Translations under genes and position numbers: made by a program | Part shown: positions 6,559-14,694 of the stretch, in pieces | How the letters are laid out: each line of letters begins with the position of its first letter | Numbering within the stretch: position 1 is the stretch's first letter | The notes under the pieces: generated by a model | Databases searched by the model: none | Seen by the model: the letters and a program-made list of their open reading frames with translations, nothing else | What the model was told of the DNA's origin: nothing | Source: CAVVVS01 sp963751355 | Lineage (GTDB): Bacteria > Bacteroidota > Ignavibacteria > Ignavibacteriales > Ignavibacteriaceae | DNA: 30,637 nt | Assembly (NCBI GenBank): GCA_963751355.1 | Contig: CAVVVS010000125.1 | Location: 1-30,637, forward strand | Reading direction: 5' to 3'

Positions 6559-7812
6559 TTAGCTGTTCATATTATTGAGGAATTCTTTATTATTTTTTGT
6601 ACCTCTCATTTTATCTATTAAGAACTCCATAGCTTCTACAGGACTGAAATCGCTTAATATTTTTCTTAAGATCCAAATCTTAGCCAGATCGTCTTCTTTT
6701 AGGAGTAAATCCTCACGGCGGGTTCCTGACCGGTTAACATCGATAGCAGGAAATATCCTGCGGTCACTGAGATCTCGATTAAGTACTAGTTCCATATTAC
6801 CGGTTCCCTTGAACTCTTCAAAGATGACATCATCCATTCTGCTGCCGGTGTCAATAAGAGCAGTGGCAATAATAGTTAAACTGCCGCCATCTTCTGTATT
6901 TCTAGCCGCGCCAAAGAATCTTTTAGGTTTATGAAGTGCATTGGAGTCGACACCACCGGATAAAATTCTACCGCTATGCGGGACAACAATATTATGAGCT
7001 CTTGCAAGACGAGTGATGCTATCGAGAAGTATTACTACATCATCTTTTGCTTCTACAAGTCTTTTTGCTTTTTCAATAACCATATCAGCAACTTGTACAT
7101 GCCTCTCGGCCGGCTCATCAAATGTGGAGCTGATTACTTCACCTTTTACTGAACGCTCCATATCAGTAACTTCTTCGGGTCTTTCATCGATAAGAAGGAT
7201 GAGTAATTTTACGTCTGGATTGTTTCTGGTAATTGAATTTGCAATTTTTTGAAGTAAGACTGTTTTACCGCTTTTTGGGGGGGACACAATTAAACCTCTC
7301 TGTCCTTTTCCGATAGGTGAAAGCATGTCCACCACCCTCATAGAGTATTCTCCGGGAGCAGATTCTAATAAAATTCGTTTTGTCGGATAAACAGGTGTCA
7401 GGTTATCAAATAATGTTCTTTCCCTTATTCCTTCAGGTTCTAAACCATTTACGGCTTCAACCCTCAAAAGAGCGAAAAATCTCTCGCCTTCTTTAGGAGG
7501 TCTCACCTGTCCGCTGACAAAATCACCGGTTCTTAAACTGAATTTTTTTATCTGTGATGGGGACACGTATATATCATCGGGTGATGGTAAATAATTATAA
7601 TCCGCAGATCTTAAAAATCCGTAGCCGTCGGGAAGTACTTCGAGTACACCCTTCGAAAATGTAAGCCCATCTTTAGCTGTTTGTGCTTCTAATATTTTAA
7701 AGATGAGTTCTTGCTTTCTCAAATCACTATAGCCGGAGATACTTAAATCTTTGGCTATTGCATTTAATTCAACAATTTTTTTTGATTTGAGTTCAGAGAT
7801 ATCCATTGGCAT
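6559..7812 (-). CDS. rho: Transcription termination factor Rho
   Basis: Rho is the hexameric RNA helicase that ends transcription of untranslated or C-rich transcripts. The 417-aa protein shows an N-terminal SAP-like helical domain (4-45, ELKSKKIVELNAIAKDL), the cold-shock-type primary RNA-binding domain (LPDGYGFLRSADYNYLPSPDDIYVSPSQI, about 60-88), the P-loop VSPPKSGKT (176-184), Walker B VVILLDSITRLARAHN (259-274), the Q-loop LSGGVDSNALHKP (284-296) and the R-loop FKGTGN (334-339). There is no large insertion between the N-terminal domain and the RNA-binding domain, unlike many Actinobacteria and some Bacteroidota. Two starts are possible (Met1 or Met3); either leaves the domains intact. 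It follows folC on the same strand after 175 bp and may have its own promoter. Confidence 0.97.
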   Translation of the reverse strand: MPMDISELKSKKIVELNAIAKDLSISGYSDLRKQELIFKILEAQTAKDGLTFSKGVLEVLPDGYGFLRSADYNYLPSPDDIYVSPSQIKKFSLRTGDFVSGQVRPPKEGERFFALLRVEAVNGLEPEGIRERTLFDNLTPVYPTKRILLESAPGEYSMRVVDMLSPIGKGQRGLIVSPPKSGKTVLLQKIANSITRNNPDVKLLILLIDERPEEVTDMERSVKGEVISSTFDEPAERHVQVADMVIEKAKRLVEAKDDVVILLDSITRLARAHNIVVPHSGRILSGGVDSNALHKPKRFFGAARNTEDGGSLTIIATALIDTGSRMDDVIFEEFKGTGNMELVLNRDLSDRRIFPAIDVNRSGTRREDLLLKEDDLAKIWILRKILSDFSPVEAMEFLIDKMRGTKNNKEFLNNMNS

Positions 7813-7927
7813 CTTACTTATCCTAATAATTAATAATGAAATAACTTGTTTAATAAATTTATATTTAACTTTTTCATGGTTTACAACCTGAAATGTTTAC
7901 GAGGCTATTTTAGTAATAAATCTAATT

Positions 7928-7966
7928 TGTTTAAATATTGAAAGGACAAAGCAGTTTATTTAAACA
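7928..7966. repeat. 10-bp inverted repeat between folC and rho
   Basis: TGTTTAAATA (7928-7937) and TATTTAAACA (7957-7966) are perfect reverse complements with a 19-nt spacer. On the minus strand this lies 22 nt past the folC stop and about 115 nt upstream of the rho start. It could be a folC 3' hairpin or a control site for rho. No T-run supports a terminator. Confidence 0.4.
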
Positions 7967-7987
7967 TACGATATATTAAAAACAATG

Positions 7988-9253
7988 TCAAGAAGCATTA
8001 TTTTTCAACAAATTAGTTTTAATTTCACCTAGGAGATACATGCTTCCTAAAATCACTAAACAATTACCTCTCCCCATCCCGTTAAACTTTTCGATAAACT
8101 TAACCGGATATTTTTCCGGAATTACTTTTAAATTTATTTCTTCAGCAATTGCCTGCAAGTCGTCTATTTTTGACGACCGTTCATAATTGATTTCGGTAAT
8201 ATGAATTTCATCGAAACATTCGCTTAATTTATCGAGCATTTCTTTGATGGATTTATCCCGCATTACTCCGAAGAGCAGGACTTTCTTTTCGTAATGGTGC
8301 ATGTTTTTTTTGAATTCCGATAAGAATTTTTGGACTCCATCAGTATTATGTGCCGAATCAAAAATCACATCAGGATCATACGAATAATACTCATATCTTC
8401 CCTGCAATCCTGTGTTTTTAATTACATTTTCAATACCTAATTTAATAATATCATATCTATCCGTTTCTAAAAACTTGATGACAGTTAAAGCAGCTAATGT
8501 AGAGTTATATTTTTGATAATTACCTCTCAAGGGTATAACCAAATTATCCATATCTAATTTTTCGTTAAAAGTTCCTATTGATTTAGAACCTTTCAGAATA
8601 TGGTCATTTATTCGATATAGTTTACTGTTCGTTTTTCTGCACTTTTCTTCAACTACGTTATAGGCTTCTTTAGTAAGATTACCTATGAAGACAAGTGACT
8701 TCTCCTTAATTATGGCGGCTTTTTCAGCTGCAATTTGTTGTATAGTTTTTCCCAGAATATTTGTATGCTCTAAACTTATGGATGTAATTATAACCGCTCC
8801 GGAATTCAGTACATTTGTTGCATCAAGCCTCCCTCCCAAACCTGTTTCAATTACAGCAAAATCTACATTCTGCTCAGCAAAATATTTGAAAGCAATGGCT
8901 GTTGTTACTTCAAAGAATGTTAGTTTATACTCATCAATATAGCCCCAGAATTCATCCAGGAAACCGGCAATATATTCATCCGTTACTTGATTATTATTGA
9001 CGGCAATTCTCTCATTAAATCTTATAAAATGTGGGGATGTATATAGACCGACTTTATAATTAAACTCCATAAGAATCGAAGCAGTAAATGCGGCTGTACT
9101 CCCCTTCCCATTTGAACCGGCAATATGGATGGTTTTTAATTTTTTTTGAGGACTACCTACAATATCTAAGAATTTTTGAATATTCTCAAGTCCTAATTTC
9201 ATTCCGAACGTATGAAGCGAAAATAATTTTTCCAGTGCAGTGTTTATTTCCAT
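7988..9253 (-). CDS. folC: Folylpolyglutamate synthase / dihydrofolate synthase FolC
   Basis: FolC adds glutamate to dihydropteroate and/or folates using ATP, which retains folates in the cell. The 421-aa Mur-ligase-fold protein has the P-loop IAGSNGKGST (44-53), the YTSPHFIRFNERI block (71-83), the ETGLGGRLDATN stretch (136-147), SLEHTNILG with metal-site His163, the conserved Lys178 in AAEKAA (carbamylated in related enzymes) and the C-terminal FDSAHNTDG and LFGVMRDKSIKEML. All expected parts are present and length is typical (about 420). Whether it is bifunctional cannot be told from sequence alone. It follows pyrD by 4 bp, so it is almost certainly in the pyrK-pyrD transcript. Confidence 0.92.
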   Translation of the reverse strand: MEINTALEKLFSLHTFGMKLGLENIQKFLDIVGSPQKKLKTIHIAGSNGKGSTAAFTASILMEFNYKVGLYTSPHFIRFNERIAVNNNQVTDEYIAGFLDEFWGYIDEYKLTFFEVTTAIAFKYFAEQNVDFAVIETGLGGRLDATNVLNSGAVIITSISLEHTNILGKTIQQIAAEKAAIIKEKSLVFIGNLTKEAYNVVEEKCRKTNSKLYRINDHILKGSKSIGTFNEKLDMDNLVIPLRGNYQKYNSTLAALTVIKFLETDRYDIIKLGIENVIKNTGLQGRYEYYSYDPDVIFDSAHNTDGVQKFLSEFKKNMHHYEKKVLLFGVMRDKSIKEMLDKLSECFDEIHITEINYERSSKIDDLQAIAEEINLKVIPEKYPVKFIEKFNGMGRGNCLVILGSMYLLGEIKTNLLKNNAS

Positions 9254-9257
9254 AAAA

Positions 9258-10175
9258 TCATATCATTAGTGAGCCGGTTAAGTCCGATAATTTTTGAATG
9301 CCGGCATTATTGCAATAATCTTCAAGACCTTTAAGAATATCTTTCGAGGCGGCCGGGTTAATAAAATTCAATGTCCCAATTTGAATTGCTGAAGCACCGG
9401 CTATCATAAATTCAATAATATCTTTCCAATTCATAATGCCTCCGATACCAAAGATTGGAATATCAACATGTTTATAAATGTCTAATACTTTAGCGAGTGC
9501 TATGGGTTTTATCGCAGGACCGCTAAGTCCCCCGGTAATATTATTAAGTTTAGGCTTCCTCGTAAAAATATTGAAAGAAGCTCCTACAAGCGTATTGATT
9601 GCAGATACAGCATCTCCTCCTTCATCTTTAACTACCTTAGCAAAATGCGAAATATATGAAACATTTGGAGATAACTTTATTATCAATGGTTTTTTAGTTG
9701 CGGCTCTAACCTTTTCTGTTATTTTTCCTACCGATTTAACATCATTGCCGAATTGAAGTCCGCCTTCTTTTACATTAGGACAAGATACATTAATTTCAAA
9801 ACCGGTAATAGCTTCTTCTTCTGTGAGAATTTTTGTGCATTCCACATACTCTTCTAAACTGCTTGCCGCAATATTACAGATTAAGGGCACATTATGTTTT
9901 TTCAGGAACGGAATTTTTTCATTTAAGAATACTTCTACTCCCACATTTGCAAGACCGATTGCATTTAACATCCCTGCAGGCGTTTCAACAATTCTTTGCG
10001 GAGGATTACCTTTTCTTGGTTTAAGACTTAGTGACTTTGTTACTATTCCGCCGATTGTACTTAAATCCGTAAATTCTGATATTTCACTACCGTATCCCAC
10101 CGTACCGGAAGCAAGTAAAATTGGATTTCTAAATTTTAATGGTCCTACCTGTACGGACAAATCAACATTACTCAT
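9258..10175 (-). CDS. pyrD: Dihydroorotate dehydrogenase, class 1B catalytic subunit PyrD
   Basis: This FMN enzyme oxidises dihydroorotate to orotate in pyrimidine synthesis; in class 1B electrons pass through PyrK to NAD+. The 305-aa TIM barrel has ILLASGTVGYG (19-29), the substrate loop NAIGLAN (71-77), the active-site NVSCPNVK with catalytic base Cys132 (class 1 uses Cys, class 2 uses Ser), IKLSPN (166-171) and the FMN phosphate site FGIGGI (242-247) and IQIGTLNF (264-271). No N-terminal membrane helix is present, which also argues against class 2. Its ATG overlaps the pyrK stop by 4 bp (ATGA), matching the class 1B heterotetramer. Confidence 0.95.
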   Translation of the reverse strand: MSNVDLSVQVGPLKFRNPILLASGTVGYGSEISEFTDLSTIGGIVTKSLSLKPRKGNPPQRIVETPAGMLNAIGLANVGVEVFLNEKIPFLKKHNVPLICNIAASSLEEYVECTKILTEEEAITGFEINVSCPNVKEGGLQFGNDVKSVGKITEKVRAATKKPLIIKLSPNVSYISHFAKVVKDEGGDAVSAINTLVGASFNIFTRKPKLNNITGGLSGPAIKPIALAKVLDIYKHVDIPIFGIGGIMNWKDIIEFMIAGASAIQIGTLNFINPAASKDILKGLEDYCNNAGIQKLSDLTGSLMI

Positions 10176-10933
10176 ATAACTACATCCTTGACATTAAAAA
10201 CGGGACCGTCTTTGCAAACCAACAAATATTTATCCGGTTTCTCTGTTGATTCAATAGGACATCCCTGGCATATTCCGAAACCGCAAGCCATCGCACATTC
10301 GGTGGAAGCTTCGCATTCAAAATTATTCTTAATACAAAATTCCTTTAGTGCTCTAAGCATCGCATTCGGACCACATGAAAATATTTTTATTTTGCCGGAT
10401 TGTAATACATCAATATTTTCATTTAAAAGATCAACCACATTTCCTTTATACCCCATTGAACCGTCGTCGGTAGCGATTGAAACATTTTTCATACCATGAG
10501 TAATCACATCTTTATAGGTTCTTCCGCCGATAAAGCACTTAATATTCTTTTTCCCTTCTAAAGCCCTAATCACATAAGGGAACGGTGCGGCACCTAACCC
10601 TCCTGCAACAATTATTGCGGTGTCATAATCCCCTTCCAGGTTAAAGCCATTTCCAAGTGGACCGAGTATATCTACCGGATCGCCAAAATGTTTCCGTGCT
10701 AATATTTTTGTGCCTTCGCCGTAAATATTAAACATAAGATAAAAATAATCACCCTCTACATCACTAACACTAAACGGTCTTCTCAATAAGGGATACATTG
10801 TTTCGGAAACTCGAATATTTAAAAACTGACCCGGTTTAATTTGACTGGCAATTTCGGGACAATGTATCTTTAGTAGAAATATCTGATTATCTAGTTCTAT
10901 TGATTTTTCAACTGGTGCTTTTATGACAAACAA
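10172..10933 (-). CDS. pyrK: Dihydroorotate dehydrogenase electron transfer subunit PyrK
   Basis: PyrK carries FAD and a [2Fe-2S] cluster and passes electrons from PyrD's FMN to NAD+. The 253-aa protein shows the ferredoxin-reductase FAD motif RRPFS (51-55), GPLGNGF (91-97), the nucleotide-binding AGGLGAAPF (110-118), a CGPNAML segment (187-193) and a C-terminal cluster with Cys217, Cys222, Cys225 and Cys240 in MACGFGICQGC...VCKDGPVF. An extra Cys213 lies just before the canonical set. It is first in the pyrK-pyrD-folC run. A candidate promoter lies at 11055-11087. Confidence 0.94.
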   Translation of the reverse strand: MFVIKAPVEKSIELDNQIFLLKIHCPEIASQIKPGQFLNIRVSETMYPLLRRPFSVSDVEGDYFYLMFNIYGEGTKILARKHFGDPVDILGPLGNGFNLEGDYDTAIIVAGGLGAAPFPYVIRALEGKKNIKCFIGGRTYKDVITHGMKNVSIATDDGSMGYKGNVVDLLNENIDVLQSGKIKIFSCGPNAMLRALKEFCIKNNFECEASTECAMACGFGICQGCPIESTEKPDKYLLVCKDGPVFNVKDVVI

Positions 10934-11054
10934 CTTCGTTCTTTCTTATATAAATCTATTCTGAATGGGTATTTCTGTTTTGATGCAGAATAAGGCAGGA
11001 AATGTCCATAACCAATAATCAGTAAATTAAATTAATTACATTAAATTCATTAAT

Positions 11055-11087
11055 CAAATTTAATAATTATAAAATTCAGAATCCAAA
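11055..11087 (-). promoter_or_regulatory. Candidate promoter of the pyrK-pyrD-folC operon
   Basis: On the minus strand TTTG (11087-11084), a 21-nt spacer and TAAATTTG (11062-11055) match the Bacteroidota sigma-A pattern TTTG-N19-21-TAnnTTTG. Transcription would start near 11048, giving a leader of roughly 115 nt before pyrK. The region is very AT-rich, so a chance match is possible, and it is not proven that this lineage uses the same consensus. Confidence 0.3.
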
Positions 11088-11132
11088 TTTAACATATAAA
11101 TTCCTTCATGATTTTTTAATCAACCATACAGC

Positions 11133-11149
11133 TTTGATTTATGATCAAA
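11133..11149 (-). terminator. Weak hairpin downstream of the amidase gene
   Basis: TTTGAT (11133-11138) and ATCAAA (11144-11149) pair across a 5-nt loop, about 20 nt beyond the amidase stop. A second small pairing, TGATT/AATCA, lies at 11109-11122. There is no good T-run on the minus strand, so this is only a tentative 3' end. Confidence 0.25.
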
Positions 11150-11169
11150 CATCTATATTCACAACTTTA

Positions 11170-13557
11170 CTATTTTAAAAGTATAAATTTTTTGATCGAG
11201 GTAAACTCGCCCGCTTTCAACCTATAAAAATATATACCGCTTGATAATGTTTTTCCGTTTTGGATTCCCGAAAATGTTACCGAATGAATCCCCTTTGATT
11301 TCTCACCTTTAACTAACGTTGCAACTTCATTACCTAAAATATCGAATACTTTTAATTCAACAAAAGATCTTTTCGGTACTTGATACCTTATAACTGTACT
11401 GGGGTTGAAAGGATTAGGATAATTTTGATATAATAAGTATTGACCGGGCAGCATTTTTTTATCTTCCACCGGAGTTGCAGTAGATTCATACTGGATATCA
11501 TCTATATAAATATTTCCGTTCTTTGCACCGGAAGGATTTTGTTTTATTATAAATTTATAGAATAAATTACCACTGCTGTTACTTAAACTTACAATATCAA
11601 TGTCTTTAAACTTCCAGCCGGTCCAATTCAAGGTATCTGCTAAAATATAATTGTTCGATAAAGAATCGTTGGAAAAAGAATATTCAATATAATTAATACT
11701 ATTATCGCCGAAAATCCAGGCTCCGAACTTAATGCTGTCCTCACCGGAAACGGATTTCACAAACTTATTAGACAAAATGATCACTCCGTTAGAATCACCG
11801 CTAAACTCGTATTTCAAATTACCTGAATATTTACCGCTTACTTGCTGATTGCTTTCAAGTCCTAAATTTGTGTTTGGTAAATATATTCCGGAAGACTCAA
11901 TTGACCATCCTTCCAGTGACTCAAAATCATTTAATATGAATCCGCTTCCTACATGTTCCGGTTCGACAGTAAACTTAACCTTTACTGAATCTTTAAGCGG
12001 GAGTTGATTAATATCTTTAATACCGGGTCCCAAAATAACATAATAAGTAGAATTAAAATTCAATTGTGATGTGGGTTCAAAATATATTATTCCGCGTCCG
12101 TCTTCCTGAAATATCCTAACATTCTTTACTGCTAAGTTTTCGAACGAAGAAGAATAGAGTCCGATGTTTCCGCTCAAAGAACTATAGAATAACGGTGATT
12201 CAAAATATAATCTAATCTGAACGGAAGGACTAATATCGACCTGATCGTTTTCAGGGTAGCTGCCCATAAAGGAGAGTACATTTTTAGATTTAGTAATGAA
12301 CTGGAACGAATAACTACTGTCAACTTGTATGTTCCATTTGCTTGATGCTTTATTATTTAAAGTAACCGTATATAATGTTGATTTTTCGTATGTTAAATCC
12401 GGAGTGAACACTAAAGTTTTATTCTCATCTTCCCAACTAAATGAACCTGCTGTTTGAGGATTGATCGAAAAAGCATTTTCTGTTTCGGAAGTATTCATTA
12501 TTCTGCTGAAGGAAATTTTAACTATAGATGTTGCCAGGACACTGTCGGTTGAATTTGCCGGGTAATGATAAATAATATAAGGAGCAATAGTAGTATCGTA
12601 AGTCAAATACTTATCCGCAAATGATGTGCTGTTAGCCGAAACATGGACTGTGGAGCTATCCGTGATGTAACCTTCTTTTTCAAATACTAATTTATAATCA
12701 CCGGGAGCTAAAGAATCAAAAAGGAAAAAGCCATTGTTATAATCATCACCTGTGTAAGTTAAATTTCCCGGTTCTATTTTAACATGAATATTATTAACAG
12801 GCGCCTTCCCGTCACCTGTGCCCGGAATTGAATAATAACTTACATTTTTTTCCGAATCTCTTATAATTCCGGCTGCTAAACCGGTTTGAATTTTATTCAA
12901 TCCGAAGTAATCGATGAAAGCCTTTGTAATTGACCAGGCTTCATGCTTTGTATATGCCAGGTTTCTCAGCCTGAAAGATTCAGGTATATAATCATGAAAC
13001 GAACCCTCCGATAAAGTACCGGGCATATTCAATCCTTTAAATACTCCCAAGTACGGCTTTCCGGATCCATAGAAATCAAAATCTCCTCTAACATATTTAT
13101 TTGTAGTTCGGTGGGCTCTATTTATTTCATTTGCTACATACTGTCCCATCACTTTGGATTCAGGATAAGTAGGGGCATTGTCGAAACCTTGAAAAAGGAC
13201 AAGAGTATAGTTTGACTGTCCGTTGAAAGCATTGCTGTGGATGGAATGGAAATAATCGACATTATTGGTATTAGCGATGGCTACTATTTGTGATAACGGT
13301 AAATCGTCCGCAGTTGTATTCGTTTCACGGGTCATTACAACATCGGCGTTAAAACCTTCAAGGATTTCTTTTAGATAAAGTCCTTTATTTAAATTACCGT
13401 CGGATTCCCAAAACCCAGTTTCGGAAATGTACCTATCGTTTGAATCATGTCCCCCGTGACCGGGATTTATGCAAATTTTTATACCGGAAAAATCCTGTGC
13501 GAATAACATCGAAATATTTAAGAAGAATGCGAACATTGTTAACAAAAAGTATTTCAT
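11170..13557 (-). CDS. Secreted N-acetylmuramoyl-L-alanine amidase with a T9SS sorting domain
   Basis: The 795-aa protein has a signal peptide (1-20, ending LFAQ) and an Amidase_3 domain to about residue 220. That domain has zinc ligands His34 (NPGHGGHD), Glu51 (FWESDGN) and His107 (HSIHSNA), and catalytic Glu184 (TLSEGSF), all intact. It is followed by a carboxypeptidase-regulatory-like sandwich (about 228-315), two Big_5/Ig-like domains (about 325-535, with SFSRIMN and TLVFTPDLTYEKSTLYTVTL), a carbohydrate-binding-like jelly roll (about 540-690) and a type IX secretion C-terminal domain (about 705-795) with LYQNYPNPFNPSTVIRY and a GIYFYRL core. The enzyme should cut the amide bond between MurNAc and the stem peptide. 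The sorting tag suggests export beyond the outer membrane, so its target may be other cells' walls or released peptidoglycan. It follows a propeller gene by 11 bp. Confidence 0.88.
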   Translation of the reverse strand: MKYFLLTMFAFFLNISMLFAQDFSGIKICINPGHGGHDSNDRYISETGFWESDGNLNKGLYLKEILEGFNADVVMTRETNTTADDLPLSQIVAIANTNNVDYFHSIHSNAFNGQSNYTLVLFQGFDNAPTYPESKVMGQYVANEINRAHRTTNKYVRGDFDFYGSGKPYLGVFKGLNMPGTLSEGSFHDYIPESFRLRNLAYTKHEAWSITKAFIDYFGLNKIQTGLAAGIIRDSEKNVSYYSIPGTGDGKAPVNNIHVKIEPGNLTYTGDDYNNGFFLFDSLAPGDYKLVFEKEGYITDSSTVHVSANSTSFADKYLTYDTTIAPYIIYHYPANSTDSVLATSIVKISFSRIMNTSETENAFSINPQTAGSFSWEDENKTLVFTPDLTYEKSTLYTVTLNNKASSKWNIQVDSSYSFQFITKSKNVLSFMGSYPENDQVDISPSVQIRLYFESPLFYSSLSGNIGLYSSSFENLAVKNVRIFQEDGRGIIYFEPTSQLNFNSTYYVILGPGIKDINQLPLKDSVKVKFTVEPEHVGSGFILNDFESLEGWSIESSGIYLPNTNLGLESNQQVSGKYSGNLKYEFSGDSNGVIILSNKFVKSVSGEDSIKFGAWIFGDNSINYIEYSFSNDSLSNNYILADTLNWTGWKFKDIDIVSLSNSSGNLFYKFIIKQNPSGAKNGNIYIDDIQYESTATPVEDKKMLPGQYLLYQNYPNPFNPSTVIRYQVPKRSFVELKVFDILGNEVATLVKGEKSKGIHSVTFSGIQNGKTLSSGIYFYRLKAGEFTSIKKFILLK

Positions 13558-13568
13558 AATCTACCTTT

Positions 13569-14504
13569 CTAAAACTCATCAATATTTAGAACAAAGATTC
13601 TTCCTTCAGAAGTATTACAGATAATTTCTTTACCATTCGATGACCACTCGGGATACATTTCATGAATTTCTTTTGTATTTGTTAACTTTACTGTTTTACT
13701 TCCGTCCAATGACTGGACATACAAATCAGAACTTGTTACAGTATATCCGTCATCTCTATCAACCATATATGCTATCCATCTGCCGTCGGGTGACCATCTC
13801 GGAAAATCAGCATAACCAAGTTTTGTTAAAATTTTTCCTTTTAAATCCGATACAAAGGTCCCTTTCCCGGCAAGTGTAAATAATATTTTTGATTTATCCG
13901 GCGATAATGAAGCCCATATATAATTACCACTTCCCAACGGCGTAAGTTCTCTTTTAATCCCATTTTGGTAAAAAGCTATTTTACATTTTTCTATCGTAAC
14001 AAAAGAAGTATTAATCCCGGATATACTTTTTCTTTTGAAGCTTTTATTTTCTAAAATATTTATTCTATCCTGAGAAGTGTAAAAGATACTTCCGTCATTT
14101 AAAATTTTAGGAGGTGATAAATCTCTTTGTTCTCCGACAATAACACTTTTTGATAAATCATTTAAATTTTGGACAATTAGTTTGGAATATTTTCTGCCCT
14201 TTATAAAAGAATCAGCGCGGTAATAGATGAGTTGATCGTCTTTGCTAATGGAAAATTCATAACCGGCACCGTTATCATCCGTTAATGTTTTTAATTCATG
14301 CTTGCTCCTGTCGTAAGAATATAATCCCTTAAAATTTGATTTTGTCAAAATAATTTGTGAATCATCATTGGAAAATTTCGGGAAATAAAATTCCTCACCT
14401 TGTTTTGGAGTTATTTCCTCCATTCCTGCGACCCGTATGTTTTGAGCCTTTATAAAGGGAGTGAGTGAAATCACCAAAACTGCAAACAAAAATAATTTAT
14501 TCAT
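13569..14504 (-). CDS. Exported TolB/PD40-like beta-propeller protein
   Basis: I place the start at the ATG 14502-14504. It gives a clean signal peptide (MNKLFLFAVLVISLTPFIKAQ) and has a GGA ribosome site (TAGGATTGTT) just before it. An in-frame ATG 27 bp upstream (14531) would add a hydrophilic MQLKGHRIV leader and is less likely. The mature part has repeated PD40/TolB-type blades: FPKFSNDDSQIILT, YEFSISKDDQLIYYRAD, WASLSPDKSKILFTL, FPRWSPDGRWIAYMVDRDDGY and YPEWSSNGKEIICN. Such six-bladed propellers usually act as periplasmic or surface binding domains. No enzyme motif is visible. It lies 11 bp upstream of the secreted amidase and is probably co-transcribed with it. It lacks the N-terminal domain of true TolB, so I give no symbol. 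Confidence 0.75.
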   Translation of the reverse strand: MNKLFLFAVLVISLTPFIKAQNIRVAGMEEITPKQGEEFYFPKFSNDDSQIILTKSNFKGLYSYDRSKHELKTLTDDNGAGYEFSISKDDQLIYYRADSFIKGRKYSKLIVQNLNDLSKSVIVGEQRDLSPPKILNDGSIFYTSQDRINILENKSFKRKSISGINTSFVTIEKCKIAFYQNGIKRELTPLGSGNYIWASLSPDKSKILFTLAGKGTFVSDLKGKILTKLGYADFPRWSPDGRWIAYMVDRDDGYTVTSSDLYVQSLDGSKTVKLTNTKEIHEMYPEWSSNGKEIICNTSEGRIFVLNIDEF

Positions 14505-14532
14505 AACAATCCTATGTCCTTTTAATTGCAAT

Positions 14533-14565
14533 GTTATAACTGTTTTAGGAAATTAAAACAGTAAC
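14533..14565. repeat. Hairpin upstream of the propeller-amidase operon
   Basis: ACTGTTTTA (14539-14547) and TAAAACAGT (14554-14562) are perfect reverse complements with a 6-nt loop. GTT (14533-14535) and AAC (14563-14565) can extend the stem past a 3-nt bulge. It sits about 35-60 nt before the chosen start at 14504, where an operator or 5'-leader structure would lie. No T-run follows on either strand, so it is unlikely to be a terminator of rpiB. Confidence 0.45.
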
Positions 14566-14694
14566 ATTATATATTTTACGAAGAGTTAAATCAGTAAAGT
14601 CTGAATTTTCGTAGAAATGTTAAATGAGAAATATAAATACTGATAGTCCCCTATTACTTTGAAATGTACAATAATAATTTAATAATTATGTTAA

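Noticed and set aside
6575..6934. Long open frames antisense to rho (6575-6934, 7013-7252)
   Set aside because: They mirror the codon pattern of rho on the other strand, are Ser/Leu-rich shadows and match no family.
9478..10179. Open frames antisense to pyrD
   Set aside because: The minus strand encodes a complete, well-conserved dihydroorotate dehydrogenase; the antisense frames have no domain or start context.
14505..14531. Upstream ATG (14531) as start of the propeller protein
   Set aside because: It would put a hydrophilic leader before the signal peptide; the ATG at 14504 has a better ribosome site and gives a normal signal peptide.
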